Assembly (NCBI GenBank): GCA_900752475.1
Contig: CAADVJ010000087.1
Location: 1-11,292 of the forward strand
Reading direction: 5' to 3'
From: an uncultured Collinsella sp.
GTDB taxonomy: Bacteria; Actinomycetota; Coriobacteriia; Coriobacteriales; Coriobacteriaceae
DNA length: 11,292 bases
Made by a program: the position numbers and the translations under genes
Notes under the pieces: generated by a model
What the model saw: only the letters and a program-made list of their open reading frames with translations
The model's database searches: none
What the model was told of the DNA's origin: nothing
Part shown: piece by piece, positions 1 to 6,796 of the stretch
How the letters are laid out: each line of letters starts with the position of its first letter
Position numbering within the stretch: the first letter of the stretch is position 1

Positions 1-1126
1 CGTCCTGGTCGCCCTGCTCGTCCTTCATGGTGGGCAGCGCACACTCCGCCTTCTTGGCGGTGCAGGGCATGATGGACACCACAAACAGCTTCTTGGGGTC
101 CACGCCGATCTTCTGGGCAAAGTAGCTCTTGGCGACGGCACCGAACATCTGCTGGGGGCTCTTGGCGGTGGACAGGTTTTCCGTATATGACGGGAATTGT
201 CCCTTCAGGAACCGCACCCAGCCGGGACAGCAGCTGGTGAACATGGGCCAGTGATATTTGTTCCGGTGGGTAAAGCGCTCGATGAACTCACTGCCCTCCT
301 CCATGATGGTCAGGTCGGCGGCGAAGTCTGTGTCGAATACATAGTCGAAGCCCATGGTCTTCAGCGCCGTCACCATGCGCTCCGCCGTGGCAAACTTGGG
401 GTCCAGATGATAAAACTCTGCCCAGGCCGCCCGCACCGCCGGTGCGACCTGCACCACGGTGATCCGGTCCTTGTTCGCCAGCGCGTCGAACACCTTGCCG
501 GTGTCGTCGTGCTCCTGCAGACCGCCCACGGGACAGTGGGTGATGCACTGGCCACAGAAGGTGCAGTCGCTCTCGCCCAGGGTCCTGGTGTGGGCCACAC
601 CCACGGTGGTGCGAGTGCCGGTGCCCATCAGGTCCCAGATGCCCATGCCCTGGATCTTTTCGCATACCTGGATGCACCGCATACACTTCACGCAGCGGTT
701 TTCGATACGCACCACCGGATTGGAGTAGTCCGTGGGGATGTTCTTCAGGTCGTCGATATAGTGGTCGCCCAGCAGGTTATAGTCGTTGGTCAGCTGCTGG
801 AGCTTGCAGTTGCCGCTGCGGGTGCACTTGGTGCACTTCGTCTCATGCTGGCTCAGCAGCAGCCGCAGATTGACTCGCCGGGCCTCGCGGACACGGGGTG
901 AGCTGGTGTACACCACCATGCCCTCGCTGACAGCGCTGTCGCAGGAGGGCACCAGCCGTGCATAGCCCTCCACCTCCACCATGCAGATGCGGCACGCGCC
1001 GATCTCGTTGATGTCCTTCAGATAGCACAGGGTGGGGATGCTGATCCGCAGGGTCTGGGCCGCCTCCAGAATGGTGGTGCCTTCTGGCACCGATACGGTC
1101 CGCCCGTCGATGGTCAGAGTTACCAT
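1..1126 (-). CDS. hydA: [FeFe]-hydrogenase large subunit (group A), C-terminus beyond the left edge
   Basis: Reversible H2 production/uptake at an H-cluster; cytoplasmic, electrons normally from ferredoxin and/or NAD(P)H via partner subunits. About 375 residues are in the window, out of the ~570-580 usual for the family. Visible in order: a plant-type 2Fe2S domain (Cys34, Cys45, Cys48, Cys62); a His-Cys cluster (His94, Cys98, Cys101, Cys107); two 4Fe4S motifs (Cys145/148/151/155 and Cys188/191/194/198); then H-cluster motif L1 TSCCPGW (297-303) and motif L2 MPCTAKKAE (353-361). Motif L3, with the last two cluster cysteines, lies outside. The ATG overlaps the upstream stop by 7 bp and has GGGAGG 8 nt before it, so the two are translationally coupled. 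Leucine is CTG in all but one case, unlike the genes from thiM rightward. Family assignment is firm; the partner type (NADH, NADPH or ferredoxin) cannot be told from this piece. Confidence 0.95.
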   Translation of the reverse strand, partial: MVTLTIDGRTVSVPEGTTILEAAQTLRISIPTLCYLKDINEIGACRICMVEVEGYARLVPSCDSAVSEGMVVYTSSPRVREARRVNLRLLLSQHETKCTKCTRSGNCKLQQLTNDYNLLGDHYIDDLKNIPTDYSNPVVRIENRCVKCMRCIQVCEKIQGMGIWDLMGTGTRTTVGVAHTRTLGESDCTFCGQCITHCPVGGLQEHDDTGKVFDALANKDRITVVQVAPAVRAAWAEFYHLDPKFATAERMVTALKTMGFDYVFDTDFAADLTIMEEGSEFIERFTHRNKYHWPMFTSCCPGWVRFLKGQFPSYTENLSTAKSPQQMFGAVAKSYFAQKIGVDPKKLFVVSIMPCTAKKAECALPTMKDEQGDQD

Positions 1127-1914
1127 TTTTCGTTCCTCCCTCCCCGGAAAATGCCGTAGCCGTAGTGGTCGCACCGCAGGCAGCGGGACGCCTCGGTCCG
1201 CGCGCCCTCCTCAGTGAGCCCGCACTCGATATCCTCAAAGTCGCACCGGCGCTCGCAGGCCTCGCGTTCCGTGGTGTTGATGCGTCCGTGGGGTGCGCGG
1301 TTGTTCAGCCGCGGTGCCGGGATGTCCAGCTCCACCTTGATCTCATGCTGGAAGCCCAGGTGCTCGTCGATGTTGGCCGCCGCCACCTTGCCGGCGGCAA
1401 TGGCGCGGATGGCGCTGGCGGGGGCGGGGGCGGCGTCGACCTTGTCGGTGGTATCGACCCCGCGCACGCGGCTCATATCAGCCGCCTCGCCCTCAAGACC
1501 CCACAGGCCGGCGAGCGCGATAATCTCGGAGGCGTTGCCGCGCACGATGGCGGGCTTGTACTGCTTGAGCTCGTTTACCAGCTGGGTGCGCAGGCTACCG
1601 ATGCCCAGGCCAACCGGATCGAGCACCCAGGGCTTGCCGGCATCGTGTGCCGCCTTGGCCGCGCGGGGAATCGTCTGCTCGTAGATGGGGAAGAGCGTGC
1701 CCATATTGAGATAGATGGCGCCGCCGCCGGCAACGAGTGCCTCGCCCTCGTCGGGCAGATAGACCATGGCGGCCGATCCGCCCACGGCGAGTTGCGCATT
1801 GGCGACAAAGTCGATCGTCACCGTGTTGGTGATGGAGCCGGCCATCGGATTGGTGGCGCGAATTTCCTCCACGGCCTTGACCATATGTTGCTTAAGCTGT
1901 TCCGAATCAATCAC
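1120..1914 (-). CDS. Chimeric ORF: ThiM N-terminus joined to flavin/NAD(P) oxidoreductase C-terminus
   Basis: A 264-residue reading frame made of two unrelated parts. Residues 1-162 are hydroxyethylthiazole kinase (ThiM, thiamine salvage: phosphorylates 4-methyl-5-hydroxyethylthiazole), with SITNTVT (27-33), MGTL (71-74), VLDPVGLG (97-104) and VRGNASEI (124-131). ThiM normally has ~265-275 residues; the C-terminal ~100, with the GxGC motif holding the catalytic cysteine, are absent, so kinase activity is not expected. Residues ~165-264 match the end of a GltD/NuoF-like oxidoreductase: AIAAGKVAAANID (171-183) closing an NAD(P)/FAD domain, then a cysteine-rich tail with RCLRCDHYGYG. Such tails are typical of subunits encoded just before hydrogenase genes. 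The start is GTG at 1914, with AAGGAGG 8 nt upstream; a nearby ATG is out of frame. Codon use switches at the junction. It may be a metagenome assembly chimera or a real deletion fusion; I favour the chimera. Confidence 0.85.
   Translation of the reverse strand: MIDSEQLKQHMVKAVEEIRATNPMAGSITNTVTIDFVANAQLAVGGSAAMVYLPDEGEALVAGGGAIYLNMGTLFPIYEQTIPRAAKAAHDAGKPWVLDPVGLGIGSLRTQLVNELKQYKPAIVRGNASEIIALAGLWGLEGEAADMSRVRGVDTTDKVDAAPAPASAIRAIAAGKVAAANIDEHLGFQHEIKVELDIPAPRLNNRAPHGRINTTEREACERRCDFEDIECGLTEEGARTEASRCLRCDHYGYGIFRGGRNEKW
1422..1437. other. Junction between two differently composed DNA blocks
   Basis: ThiM homology stops after residue ~162 (codon at 1429-1431) and oxidoreductase homology begins within a few codons. 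The join lies in a low-complexity G-run (gggcgggggcggcgtc), where short overlaps can mis-join reads or where recombination could occur. Leucine codons in the thiM part are 7 CTC, 5 CTG and 2 CTT. In the hydrogenase they are about 25 CTG and 1 CTC, and in the fused tail 4 CTG and 1 CTC. Arginine in thiM is CGC throughout the parts I read, while CGG is common on the hydrogenase side. Confidence 0.7.
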
Positions 1915-1936
1915 TGCACATGCCTCCTTGGCATAG

Positions 1937-1966
1937 AAAAGGGGCGCTGTGCATAGACAGCGCCCC
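1937..1966 (-). terminator. Intrinsic terminator between TPP riboswitch and thiM
   Basis: A perfect 10-bp GC-rich stem (1941-1950 with 1957-1966), a 6-nt loop, then TTTTCT on the minus strand. It lies directly after the riboswitch and before the thiM ribosome binding site. This is the expected arrangement for transcriptional attenuation: TPP-bound aptamer allows termination. I did not work out the antiterminator pairing. Confidence 0.85.
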
Positions 1967-1978
1967 TGTAAAGGCGGC

Positions 1979-2070
1979 ATGCTCCCTACGCCAGCATTAA
2001 CTGACAGGTTCAAAGGATTGGGCCCTATGCCCTCTCAGCCTTGTGGTTTGCACCGCCGGCACTCCCGCAT
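1979..2070 (-). promoter_or_regulatory. TPP (thiamine pyrophosphate) riboswitch, THI element
   Basis: Conserved THI-box segments read on the minus strand in the right order and spacing: CTGAGA (2038-2033), CCTTTGAACCTG (2016-2005), and GCTGGCGTAGGGA (1995-1983). ATGC at 2070-2067 and GCAT at 1982-1979 can close stem P1. It sits upstream of thiM, a classical target of this switch, which represses thiamine salvage when TPP is abundant. Confidence 0.93.
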
Positions 2071-2097
2071 CGAATCTGTTGTTCCCTATACTAACGC

Positions 2098-2132
2098 ACC
2101 TGCCAAAAAGGGACAGGTTTATTTTGGCAGGT
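2098..2132. repeat. 11-bp inverted repeat in the thiM/HAD divergent spacer
   Basis: ACCTGCCAAAA (2098-2108) and its exact reverse complement (2122-2132) flank a 13-nt loop. A further CAGGT at 2114-2118 could pair with the left ACCTG instead. It lies upstream of both the riboswitch transcript (minus) and the HAD gene (plus), so it could be an operator for either promoter. It does not have a U-tract typical of a terminator. Confidence 0.55.
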
Positions 2133-2135
2133 CGT

Positions 2136-2141
2136 TACAAT
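2136..2141 (+). promoter_or_regulatory. Possible -10 box for the HAD-LysR transcript
   Basis: TACAAT matches the sigma-70-type -10 consensus at five of six bases and lies 29 nt before the HAD start codon. No good -35 is seen at 17 bp; GGGACA at 2110-2115 is a partial match but 20 bp away. Weak evidence. Confidence 0.3.
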
Positions 2142-2169
2142 AGGTAGGACCGTTACGAATGGGGGCCTT

Positions 2170-3078
2170 ATGATTAAACTTGTGCTGACCGATATGGACG
2201 ATACGCTGATTCCAGCCGGGCATGACGGCGCCAGCGACTACGCCATCGAGGGCATTCATGCCATGCAGGCGGCGGGCCTGCACTTTGGCCCGGTTTCGGG
2301 TCGCCAGCCGTCCGCGATGGGCTGGATGTTCAAAAATCGTACCGAGTGTTTTTCGACTGGCGCGTTCTGTAACGGCCAGGTGATGTTTGTCGACGGCGAG
2401 GTTGTTGCCTCCCGTGCGAGCGACAACGGTGCCCTCATGCGTCTTGCCGACTATCTTGAGCAAGAGACTGACGATACCTATCTGAAGGTCTATAGCCTGG
2501 GCGATGACTTTTGGGGCAACGATGCCTATTGCGTGACGAGTGATCCCGAGCGCGTTCGTCGCGCCATGGAGTCGGGCGGCAACGCATGGCTCAAAGGCGA
2601 AGAAGCCCCGTGCCGTCCCGTCGTCGATGACGCGCCGGTGTTTAAGGCGAATATCTGGAGTGCCCGTTCGCGTGAGGAGCTCGCGGAGCTACGCGAGCGC
2701 GTTGCCGCTGAGGTGCCGGAACTCTCGCTTGTGTTTCCCAACAATCGTGTGCGCCTGTTCGACATCCTTCCGGCCGGTTGGGACAAGGGTTGCGCTGCGC
2801 TGGAGTTGGCGCGCGCTTTGGGCCTGACGCCCGATGAGGTCGCCGTATTTGGCGATTCCGATAACGATCTGCCCATGATCGATGCCGTTCCCAACTCCGT
2901 TGCAGTCGCCAATGCCAACGAGGCCGTCACGGCTGCCGCGCGCTGGCATATCGGCGCTGCGGCGGACGATGCGGTTGCCGGGGCCCTGCATCAGATTGCC
3001 GCCTGCGCCGCGACGGGGGAGATGCCGCCGTTTATGCGTCAGATGGATGCGGCGGGTCTTGGCATCACGAACAGCTAA
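2170..3078 (+). CDS. Cof-type HAD-superfamily phosphatase (subfamily IIB)
   Basis: A cytoplasmic Mg2+-dependent phosphohydrolase, probably acting on a sugar phosphate, nucleotide or cofactor phosphate; substrate not predictable. All four HAD motifs are present in 302 residues. Motif I is DMDDT (8-12), with nucleophile Asp8 and acid/base Asp10. Motif II is Ser43 in PVSGRQ, motif III is Lys206 in GWDKG, and motif IV is GDSDND (228-233). The cap between ~85 and ~185 is of the alpha/beta type of Cof/YidA proteins, and the length is slightly above the usual 265-290. The ATG is preceded by a G-rich stretch (GGGGG, about 5-6 nt away), an imperfect ribosome site. The LysR gene follows after 10 bp, so the two probably share a transcript. 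Cof-type proteins include pyridoxal and thiamine-pyrimidine phosphate phosphatases, so a cofactor role beside thiM is possible but unproven. Confidence 0.93.
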   Translation: MIKLVLTDMDDTLIPAGHDGASDYAIEGIHAMQAAGLHFGPVSGRQPSAMGWMFKNRTECFSTGAFCNGQVMFVDGEVVASRASDNGALMRLADYLEQETDDTYLKVYSLGDDFWGNDAYCVTSDPERVRRAMESGGNAWLKGEEAPCRPVVDDAPVFKANIWSARSREELAELRERVAAEVPELSLVFPNNRVRLFDILPAGWDKGCAALELARALGLTPDEVAVFGDSDNDLPMIDAVPNSVAVANANEAVTAAARWHIGAAADDAVAGALHQIAACAATGEMPPFMRQMDAAGLGITNS

Positions 3079-3088
3079 GGAGATAGCC

Positions 3089-3985
3089 ATGAAGCTCCAG
3101 CAGCTCAGATATGTCGTCAAAGTTGCCGAATGCGGCAGCATTACCGAAGCCTCGCGCCGGCTCTTTGTGTCGCAGCCTTCGATTACCGCGTCGATTCGCG
3201 ATCTCGAAAACGAGATGGGCGTGCACATCTTTGAGCGCACCAACAAGGGCGTCATTGTGTCCGAGGAGGGCGAGACCTTCTTGGGCTACGCGCGACAGGT
3301 GCTCGACCAGGCCGACCTGCTCGAGGGCAAGTACAAGGGCGCATCCGAGCAGGTGCCGCACTTTAGTGTGAGCTGCCAGCATTATTCCTTTGCCGTCAAC
3401 GCGTTTGTCGACGTGATCCGCGAGTTCGATGCCGCGCGTTACGACTTCACCCTGCGCGAGGAGCAGACTCACGAGATTATCGAGGATGTCGCGCATATGA
3501 AAAGCGAACTGGGCATCCTGTACTTATCCGAGCATAACCGCGAGGTCATCGAGCGCATGCTGGTGGCCAACGAGCTCGTGTTCGAAGGACTCTTCTGCGC
3601 CACGCCGCATGTCTTCGTCTGCGCCGACCATCCGCTGGCGGACCGCTCCAGCGTGACGCTCGAGGATCTGGAAGACTACCCGTTCCTGTCCTACGAGCAG
3701 GGCAGCTACAACTCGTTTTACTATTCCGAGGAGCTGACCTCGACGTTCGAGCGTCGCAAAAATATCCGCGTGCGCGACCGTGCGACGTTGTTCAATTTGG
3801 CCATGGGCCTCAACGGCTACACGGTATGCTCGGGCGTGATCAGCCACGAGCTCAACGGCCCCGGCATTATCTCGATTCCGCTCGACGTGGACGAGTACAT
3901 GGAGATTGGCATCATCACGCGCAAGAACACGACGCTCACGCGCTACGGTCGGGCCTATATCGACGCGATTCGTCAGCATATCTAG
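3089..3985 (+). CDS. LysR-family transcriptional regulator
   Basis: A DNA-binding regulator of 298 residues, the usual LysR length. The N-terminal winged helix-turn-helix (about 1-60) is clear: MKLQQLRYVVKVAECGSITE, then SRRLFVSQPSITASIRDLE as the recognition region. The effector-binding domain (about 90-295) holds two Rossmann-like lobes. The ligand is unknown. The start at 3089 has AAGGAGA 5-6 nt upstream; a longer in-frame start at 2882 lies inside the HAD gene and is a reading-through artefact. It is probably co-transcribed with the HAD gene and lies just upstream of a methionine synthase-like gene with a LysR-style inverted repeat in its leader. I therefore infer, without proof, that it controls that gene, in the manner of MetR or CysB-type regulators. 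It is not recognisable as a specific named LysR member. Confidence 0.95.
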   Translation: MKLQQLRYVVKVAECGSITEASRRLFVSQPSITASIRDLENEMGVHIFERTNKGVIVSEEGETFLGYARQVLDQADLLEGKYKGASEQVPHFSVSCQHYSFAVNAFVDVIREFDAARYDFTLREEQTHEIIEDVAHMKSELGILYLSEHNREVIERMLVANELVFEGLFCATPHVFVCADHPLADRSSVTLEDLEDYPFLSYEQGSYNSFYYSEELTSTFERRKNIRVRDRATLFNLAMGLNGYTVCSGVISHELNGPGIISIPLDVDEYMEIGIITRKNTTLTRYGRAYIDAIRQHI

Positions 3986-4031
3986 GCTGCTGTGCTCCGC
4001 ACGGTTCAAGTCTCTTTATGACAGTCCAGAC

Positions 4032-4054
4032 TGATATAGGAAGCATCTATATCA
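4032..4054. promoter_or_regulatory. Candidate LysR operator upstream of the methionine synthase-like gene
   Basis: Perfect 8-bp arms TGATATAG (4032-4039) and CTATATCA (4047-4054) around a 7-nt spacer. Size and AT-rich dyad form fit a LysR-type site (T-N11-A in a dyad), and a lysR gene ends 46 bp upstream. The AT-rich stretch that follows (TATAAA at 4061-4066, TATATT at 4070-4075) could hold the -10 of an activated promoter without a good -35. Confidence 0.5.
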
Positions 4055-4086
4055 AACTGTTATAAACGTATATTTTACGATGGTCA

Positions 4087-4100
4087 TATGAGCGCTCATA
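4087..4100. repeat. 14-bp perfect palindrome in the metE-like leader
   Basis: TATGAGCGCTCATA reads identically on both strands. It lies 40 bp before the start codon, downstream of the candidate LysR operator and the AT-rich promoter area. It may be a second protein-binding site or part of the 5' untranslated leader; no U-tract follows, so it is not a terminator. Confidence 0.5.
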
Positions 4101-4140
4101 CTCTGTCCCAGTAAAGCAACCAATGCAAAGGGAGATATCT

Positions 4141-5274
4141 ATGAGCACTTCGATTCAACCGAACGCGCCGTTTCGCGCCGATATTGTCGGCAGCTTTCTT
4201 CGTCCGCAGGCTGTAAAGGACGCCCGTGCCGCCTATGTCGCGGGTAAACTCGACGCTTCCGGCCTTAAGGCCGTCGAGGACGATGCCATTCGCGATTTGG
4301 TGACAAAGCAGAAGGCCGCCGGCCTGCAGGTCATCACCGATGGTGAGTTTCGCCGCAGCTACTGGCACCTCGATTTTATGTGGGGCCTTAACGGCATTGA
4401 ACGCCGTACCTCGCGTACGGGTTATATGTTCCACGACGAGGAGACCACAGCCGACACCGCCGTGGTAACCGGCCCCATTAGCGGCGAGAACCATCCGTTC
4501 GTCGAGCACTTTAAATTTGTCAAGGCGCTCGAGGGGGAGGGCCAGGTCGCGCGGCAAACCATTCCGGCGCCGATCCAGACGTTCTCCGAAGTCACGCTCG
4601 ACCGCTGCGACGGCCAGCAGGAGAGCCTGCGCGCTGTCTATAAGACCGATGAGGAACTTGCCGACGCCATCGCAGCCGCTTATCGCACGGTGATCGCCGA
4701 CCTGTACGCAGCAGGCTGCCGCAACATCCAGTTTGATGACTGCACCTGGGGCATCTACTGCGACACCGATTTTGTCGCCAAAACCGGCATGAGCTCGGTC
4801 GACCTGCAAAAGGTAAGCGAGCTGGGCGTGGCGCTCAACAATGCCGCCATCGCGGACAAGCCCGACGATCTGGTCATCAACACGCATGTGTGCCGCGGCA
4901 ACTACCACTCCACCTATGCCTTCGAGGGCGGCTATGACCCCATCGCGCCGTACCTGTTCGCAAACGAGGATGTCGATGCATTTTACCTGGAGTTCGATAC
5001 GCCGCGCGCCGGCGGTTTTGAGCCGCTCAAGTACGTTGCCCCGGGCAAGAAGGTCGTGCTGGGCTTGGTAACCACCAAGGCGGCAGAGCTCGAGAACGAG
5101 GATGTTATCGTCGAGCGCATCCGTGAAGCCGCAAAGTACGTGCCGCTCGAGAACCTGTATCTGTCGCCTCAGTGCGGCTTTGCCAGCTGCGAGATTGGCA
5201 ACAAGCTGACCGAGGATGAGCAATGGGCAAAGATCGCGCTGGTCAAGCGCATTGCCGAGCGCGTTTGGAAATAG
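4141..5274 (+). CDS. Cobalamin-independent methionine synthase-like protein (YxjG/YxjH type)
   Basis: Predicted zinc methyltransferase of the MetE C-terminal (UROD/MetE-like) family, which transfers a methyl group to homocysteine to make methionine; cytoplasmic. It has 377 residues, the size of Bacillus YxjG/YxjH and about half of full MetE, so the N-terminal MetE barrel is absent. Visible elements are DIVGSFLRP (14-22) at the start of the barrel, TDGEFRRSYW (66-75), IQFDDCTW (196-203) and a zinc-ligand set matching MetE: His249 and Cys251 in THVCRGN, Glu284 in YLEFD, and Cys345 in QCGFAS. The start at 4141 has AAAGGGAG 7 nt upstream; an ATG at 4123 lies before that site and is not used. I see no SAM (S-box) riboswitch in the leader. 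The methyl donor is not determinable: such short homologues may use methyl donors other than folates. Confidence 0.92.
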   Translation: MSTSIQPNAPFRADIVGSFLRPQAVKDARAAYVAGKLDASGLKAVEDDAIRDLVTKQKAAGLQVITDGEFRRSYWHLDFMWGLNGIERRTSRTGYMFHDEETTADTAVVTGPISGENHPFVEHFKFVKALEGEGQVARQTIPAPIQTFSEVTLDRCDGQQESLRAVYKTDEELADAIAAAYRTVIADLYAAGCRNIQFDDCTWGIYCDTDFVAKTGMSSVDLQKVSELGVALNNAAIADKPDDLVINTHVCRGNYHSTYAFEGGYDPIAPYLFANEDVDAFYLEFDTPRAGGFEPLKYVAPGKKVVLGLVTTKAAELENEDVIVERIREAAKYVPLENLYLSPQCGFASCEIGNKLTEDEQWAKIALVKRIAERVWK

Positions 5275-5321
5275 CGCTAGTGTTTGCAGGTGGCGGCGCG
5301 TGCGAGGCATAGTGTATCGCG

Positions 5322-5327
5322 TACAAT
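5322..5327 (+). promoter_or_regulatory. Possible -10 box for the uracil permease gene
   Basis: TACAAT is a good -10 match 69 nt before the permease ATG, in the 122-bp spacer after the methionine synthase-like gene. There is no convincing -35 at the right distance and no terminator after the preceding gene, so read-through from it is equally possible. Confidence 0.3.
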
Positions 5328-5396
5328 GGTTCGGATCGTATCGTTCGGGCAGGTTATCCGATATGCCTGATCGCCCTTCCATTCGAAAGGACATCC

Positions 5397-6731
5397 ATGT
5401 CCCAGTCCTCGACGCCCGCCGTCAGCGATGCCATCTACGACGCATCGTCGCTCGGCCGCCCGCGCATGTTCCTGCTCGGCCTACAGCACCTGTTTGCCAT
5501 GTTTGGCGCCACCGTGCTGGTGCCCGTGCTCACCGGCCTCTCGGTATCGGCAACGCTTTTGTTTGCCGGCTTGGGCACGCTGCTGTTCCACTTCCTGTCG
5601 CGCGGTAAGGTGCCGGCATTTTTGGGCTCATCGTTTGCCTTTATTGCCGGTTATGCCGCAATCGCGCCCAACGGCGAGACCGAGCTTTTGCCCTACGCTT
5701 GCCTGGGCGTAGCTTGTGCCGGTCTGCTCTATCCGGTGCTGGCGGCGCTCTTCCGCGCGTTTGGCGCCAAGCGTGTCATGCGTTTCTTTCCGCCGGTGGT
5801 GACTGGCCCCATCGTCATTTCCATCGGCTTGATCCTGGCAAGTTCCGCTATTGCCAACTGCCAGACAAACTGGTTTGTTGCCGTTGTCGCCGTGGCTGTG
5901 ATCGTGATCTGCAACATTTGGGGTCGCGGCATGGTCAAGATCGTGCCGATCCTGCTGGGCGTCGTAGTGAGCTATGCCGTTGCGGCCGCGCTCGGTGAGG
6001 TCGATTTTTCGGGCGTTGCCGCCGCGCCGTGGGTCGGTCTGCCCATCGTGTGGGACAACACCGTGTTTGCACTCTTTGGGCCGCAGTTCGATAGCGGTCT
6101 TGCCACGACGGCCATCATCACCATCATGCCGCTGGCCCTCGCGACCATGATCGAGCATATCGGCGATATCTCTGCTATCGGTTCGACTTGCGAGCGCAAC
6201 TACATTGCCGATCCCGGTCTGCATCGCACGCTGCTCGGCGACGGCCTTGCCACGATTCTGGCTTCGCTCTTTGGCGCTCCGGCCAACACTACGTATGGTG
6301 AGAACACCGGCGTGCTCGCCCTGACGCGCGTGTTCGACCCGCGCGTAATTCGAATTGCCGCGTGTTGCGCCATCGTGCTTTCGTTCTGCCCCAAGTTCGC
6401 GGCTGTCATTGCGGCCATGCCGGCGTGTGTGATCGGCGGTGTGTCGCTCGTGCTCTACGGCATGATCAGCGCTGTGGGCGTCCGCAACCTCATCGAGAAT
6501 CAGGTCGATTTCCAGAACAACCGCAACGTGCTGGTTGCCGCGCTGGTGCTCGTGCTTTCGCTCGGCATCGCGTACAGCACCGCCGGCGCCATCGTGTTGG
6601 AGCTGGGCGGCGTGACCATTTCGCTGTCCGGCATTGCCGTGGGCTCACTGGTGGGCATTGTGCTCAACGCCATCCTGCCGGGTAACGACTTTGAGTTTGA
6701 TGTCTCCGAGCTTGAGGAGGCTGCTGAGTAG
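5397..6731 (+). CDS. uraA: Uracil permease, NCS2 (UraA/PyrP) family
   Basis: Inner-membrane uracil:H+ symporter of the nucleobase-cation symporter-2 family, importing pyrimidine for salvage. It has 444 residues with a strongly hydrophobic pattern consistent with 14 membrane segments. Family hallmarks are LGLQHLFAMFGATVLVP (27-43), GSSFAFI (77-83), FPPVVTGPIV (131-140), EHIGDISAIG (253-262) and the signature NTTYGENTGVLALTRV (297-312). By alignment from memory, Glu253 and Glu302 correspond to the uracil-binding Glu241 and Glu290 of E. coli UraA. Asp257 stands where that protein has His245, as in many Gram-positive homologues. The acidic tail (EFDVSELEEAAE) is cytoplasmic. AAAGGA lies 5 nt before the ATG. 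No pyr attenuator or PyrR site was recognised upstream. Uracil is the best guess; xanthine or other bases are less likely given the motif set. Confidence 0.93.
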   Translation: MSQSSTPAVSDAIYDASSLGRPRMFLLGLQHLFAMFGATVLVPVLTGLSVSATLLFAGLGTLLFHFLSRGKVPAFLGSSFAFIAGYAAIAPNGETELLPYACLGVACAGLLYPVLAALFRAFGAKRVMRFFPPVVTGPIVISIGLILASSAIANCQTNWFVAVVAVAVIVICNIWGRGMVKIVPILLGVVVSYAVAAALGEVDFSGVAAAPWVGLPIVWDNTVFALFGPQFDSGLATTAIITIMPLALATMIEHIGDISAIGSTCERNYIADPGLHRTLLGDGLATILASLFGAPANTTYGENTGVLALTRVFDPRVIRIAACCAIVLSFCPKFAAVIAAMPACVIGGVSLVLYGMISAVGVRNLIENQVDFQNNRNVLVAALVLVLSLGIAYSTAGAIVLELGGVTISLSGIAVGSLVGIVLNAILPGNDFEFDVSELEEAAE

Positions 6732-6756
6732 CAGCTGCGTTCAGCTAAAACAAAAT

Positions 6757-6796
6757 AAATGGTGCCCATGCGTATGTACGCGTGGGCACCATTTTT
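6757..6796. terminator. Bidirectional terminator shared by permease and hydrolase genes
   Basis: A long stem: AAATGGTGCCCA (6757-6768) pairs with 6783-6794, a G-U pair follows, then GCGT with ACGC and a 4-nt loop (ATGT). TTTTT follows on the plus strand. On the minus strand an ATTTATTTTG run follows, so it can serve both convergent genes. The TAA stop of the minus-strand hydrolase touches the stem (6795-6797). Confidence 0.9.

Noticed and set aside
197..901. 234-residue plus-strand frame over the hydrogenase
   Set aside because: The minus strand has an unbroken hydrogenase frame with all expected iron-sulfur motifs.
1165..1956. 263-residue plus-strand frame over thiM
   Set aside because: Antisense to ThiM motifs and the riboswitch-led gene; no homology recognised.
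2882..3088. Longer start for the LysR gene inside the HAD gene
   Set aside because: The extension is the wrong-frame translation of the HAD C-terminus; ATG at 3089 has a good ribosome site and begins the canonical LysR N-terminus.
3986..4020. Possible terminator after lysR
   Set aside because: Only a 6-bp stem (CTGTGC with GCACGG, one wobble) and no U-run; too weak.
3986..4140. SAM riboswitch (S-box) or T-box before the methionine synthase-like gene
   Set aside because: No conserved S-box or T-box core segments are present; the leader is only 155 bp and holds dyads instead.
4096..5394. 432-residue open frame on the minus strand opposite the methionine synthase-like gene
   Set aside because: Antisense shadow of a clear gene in GC-rich DNA; its protein has no recognisable domains and no ribosome site was seen.
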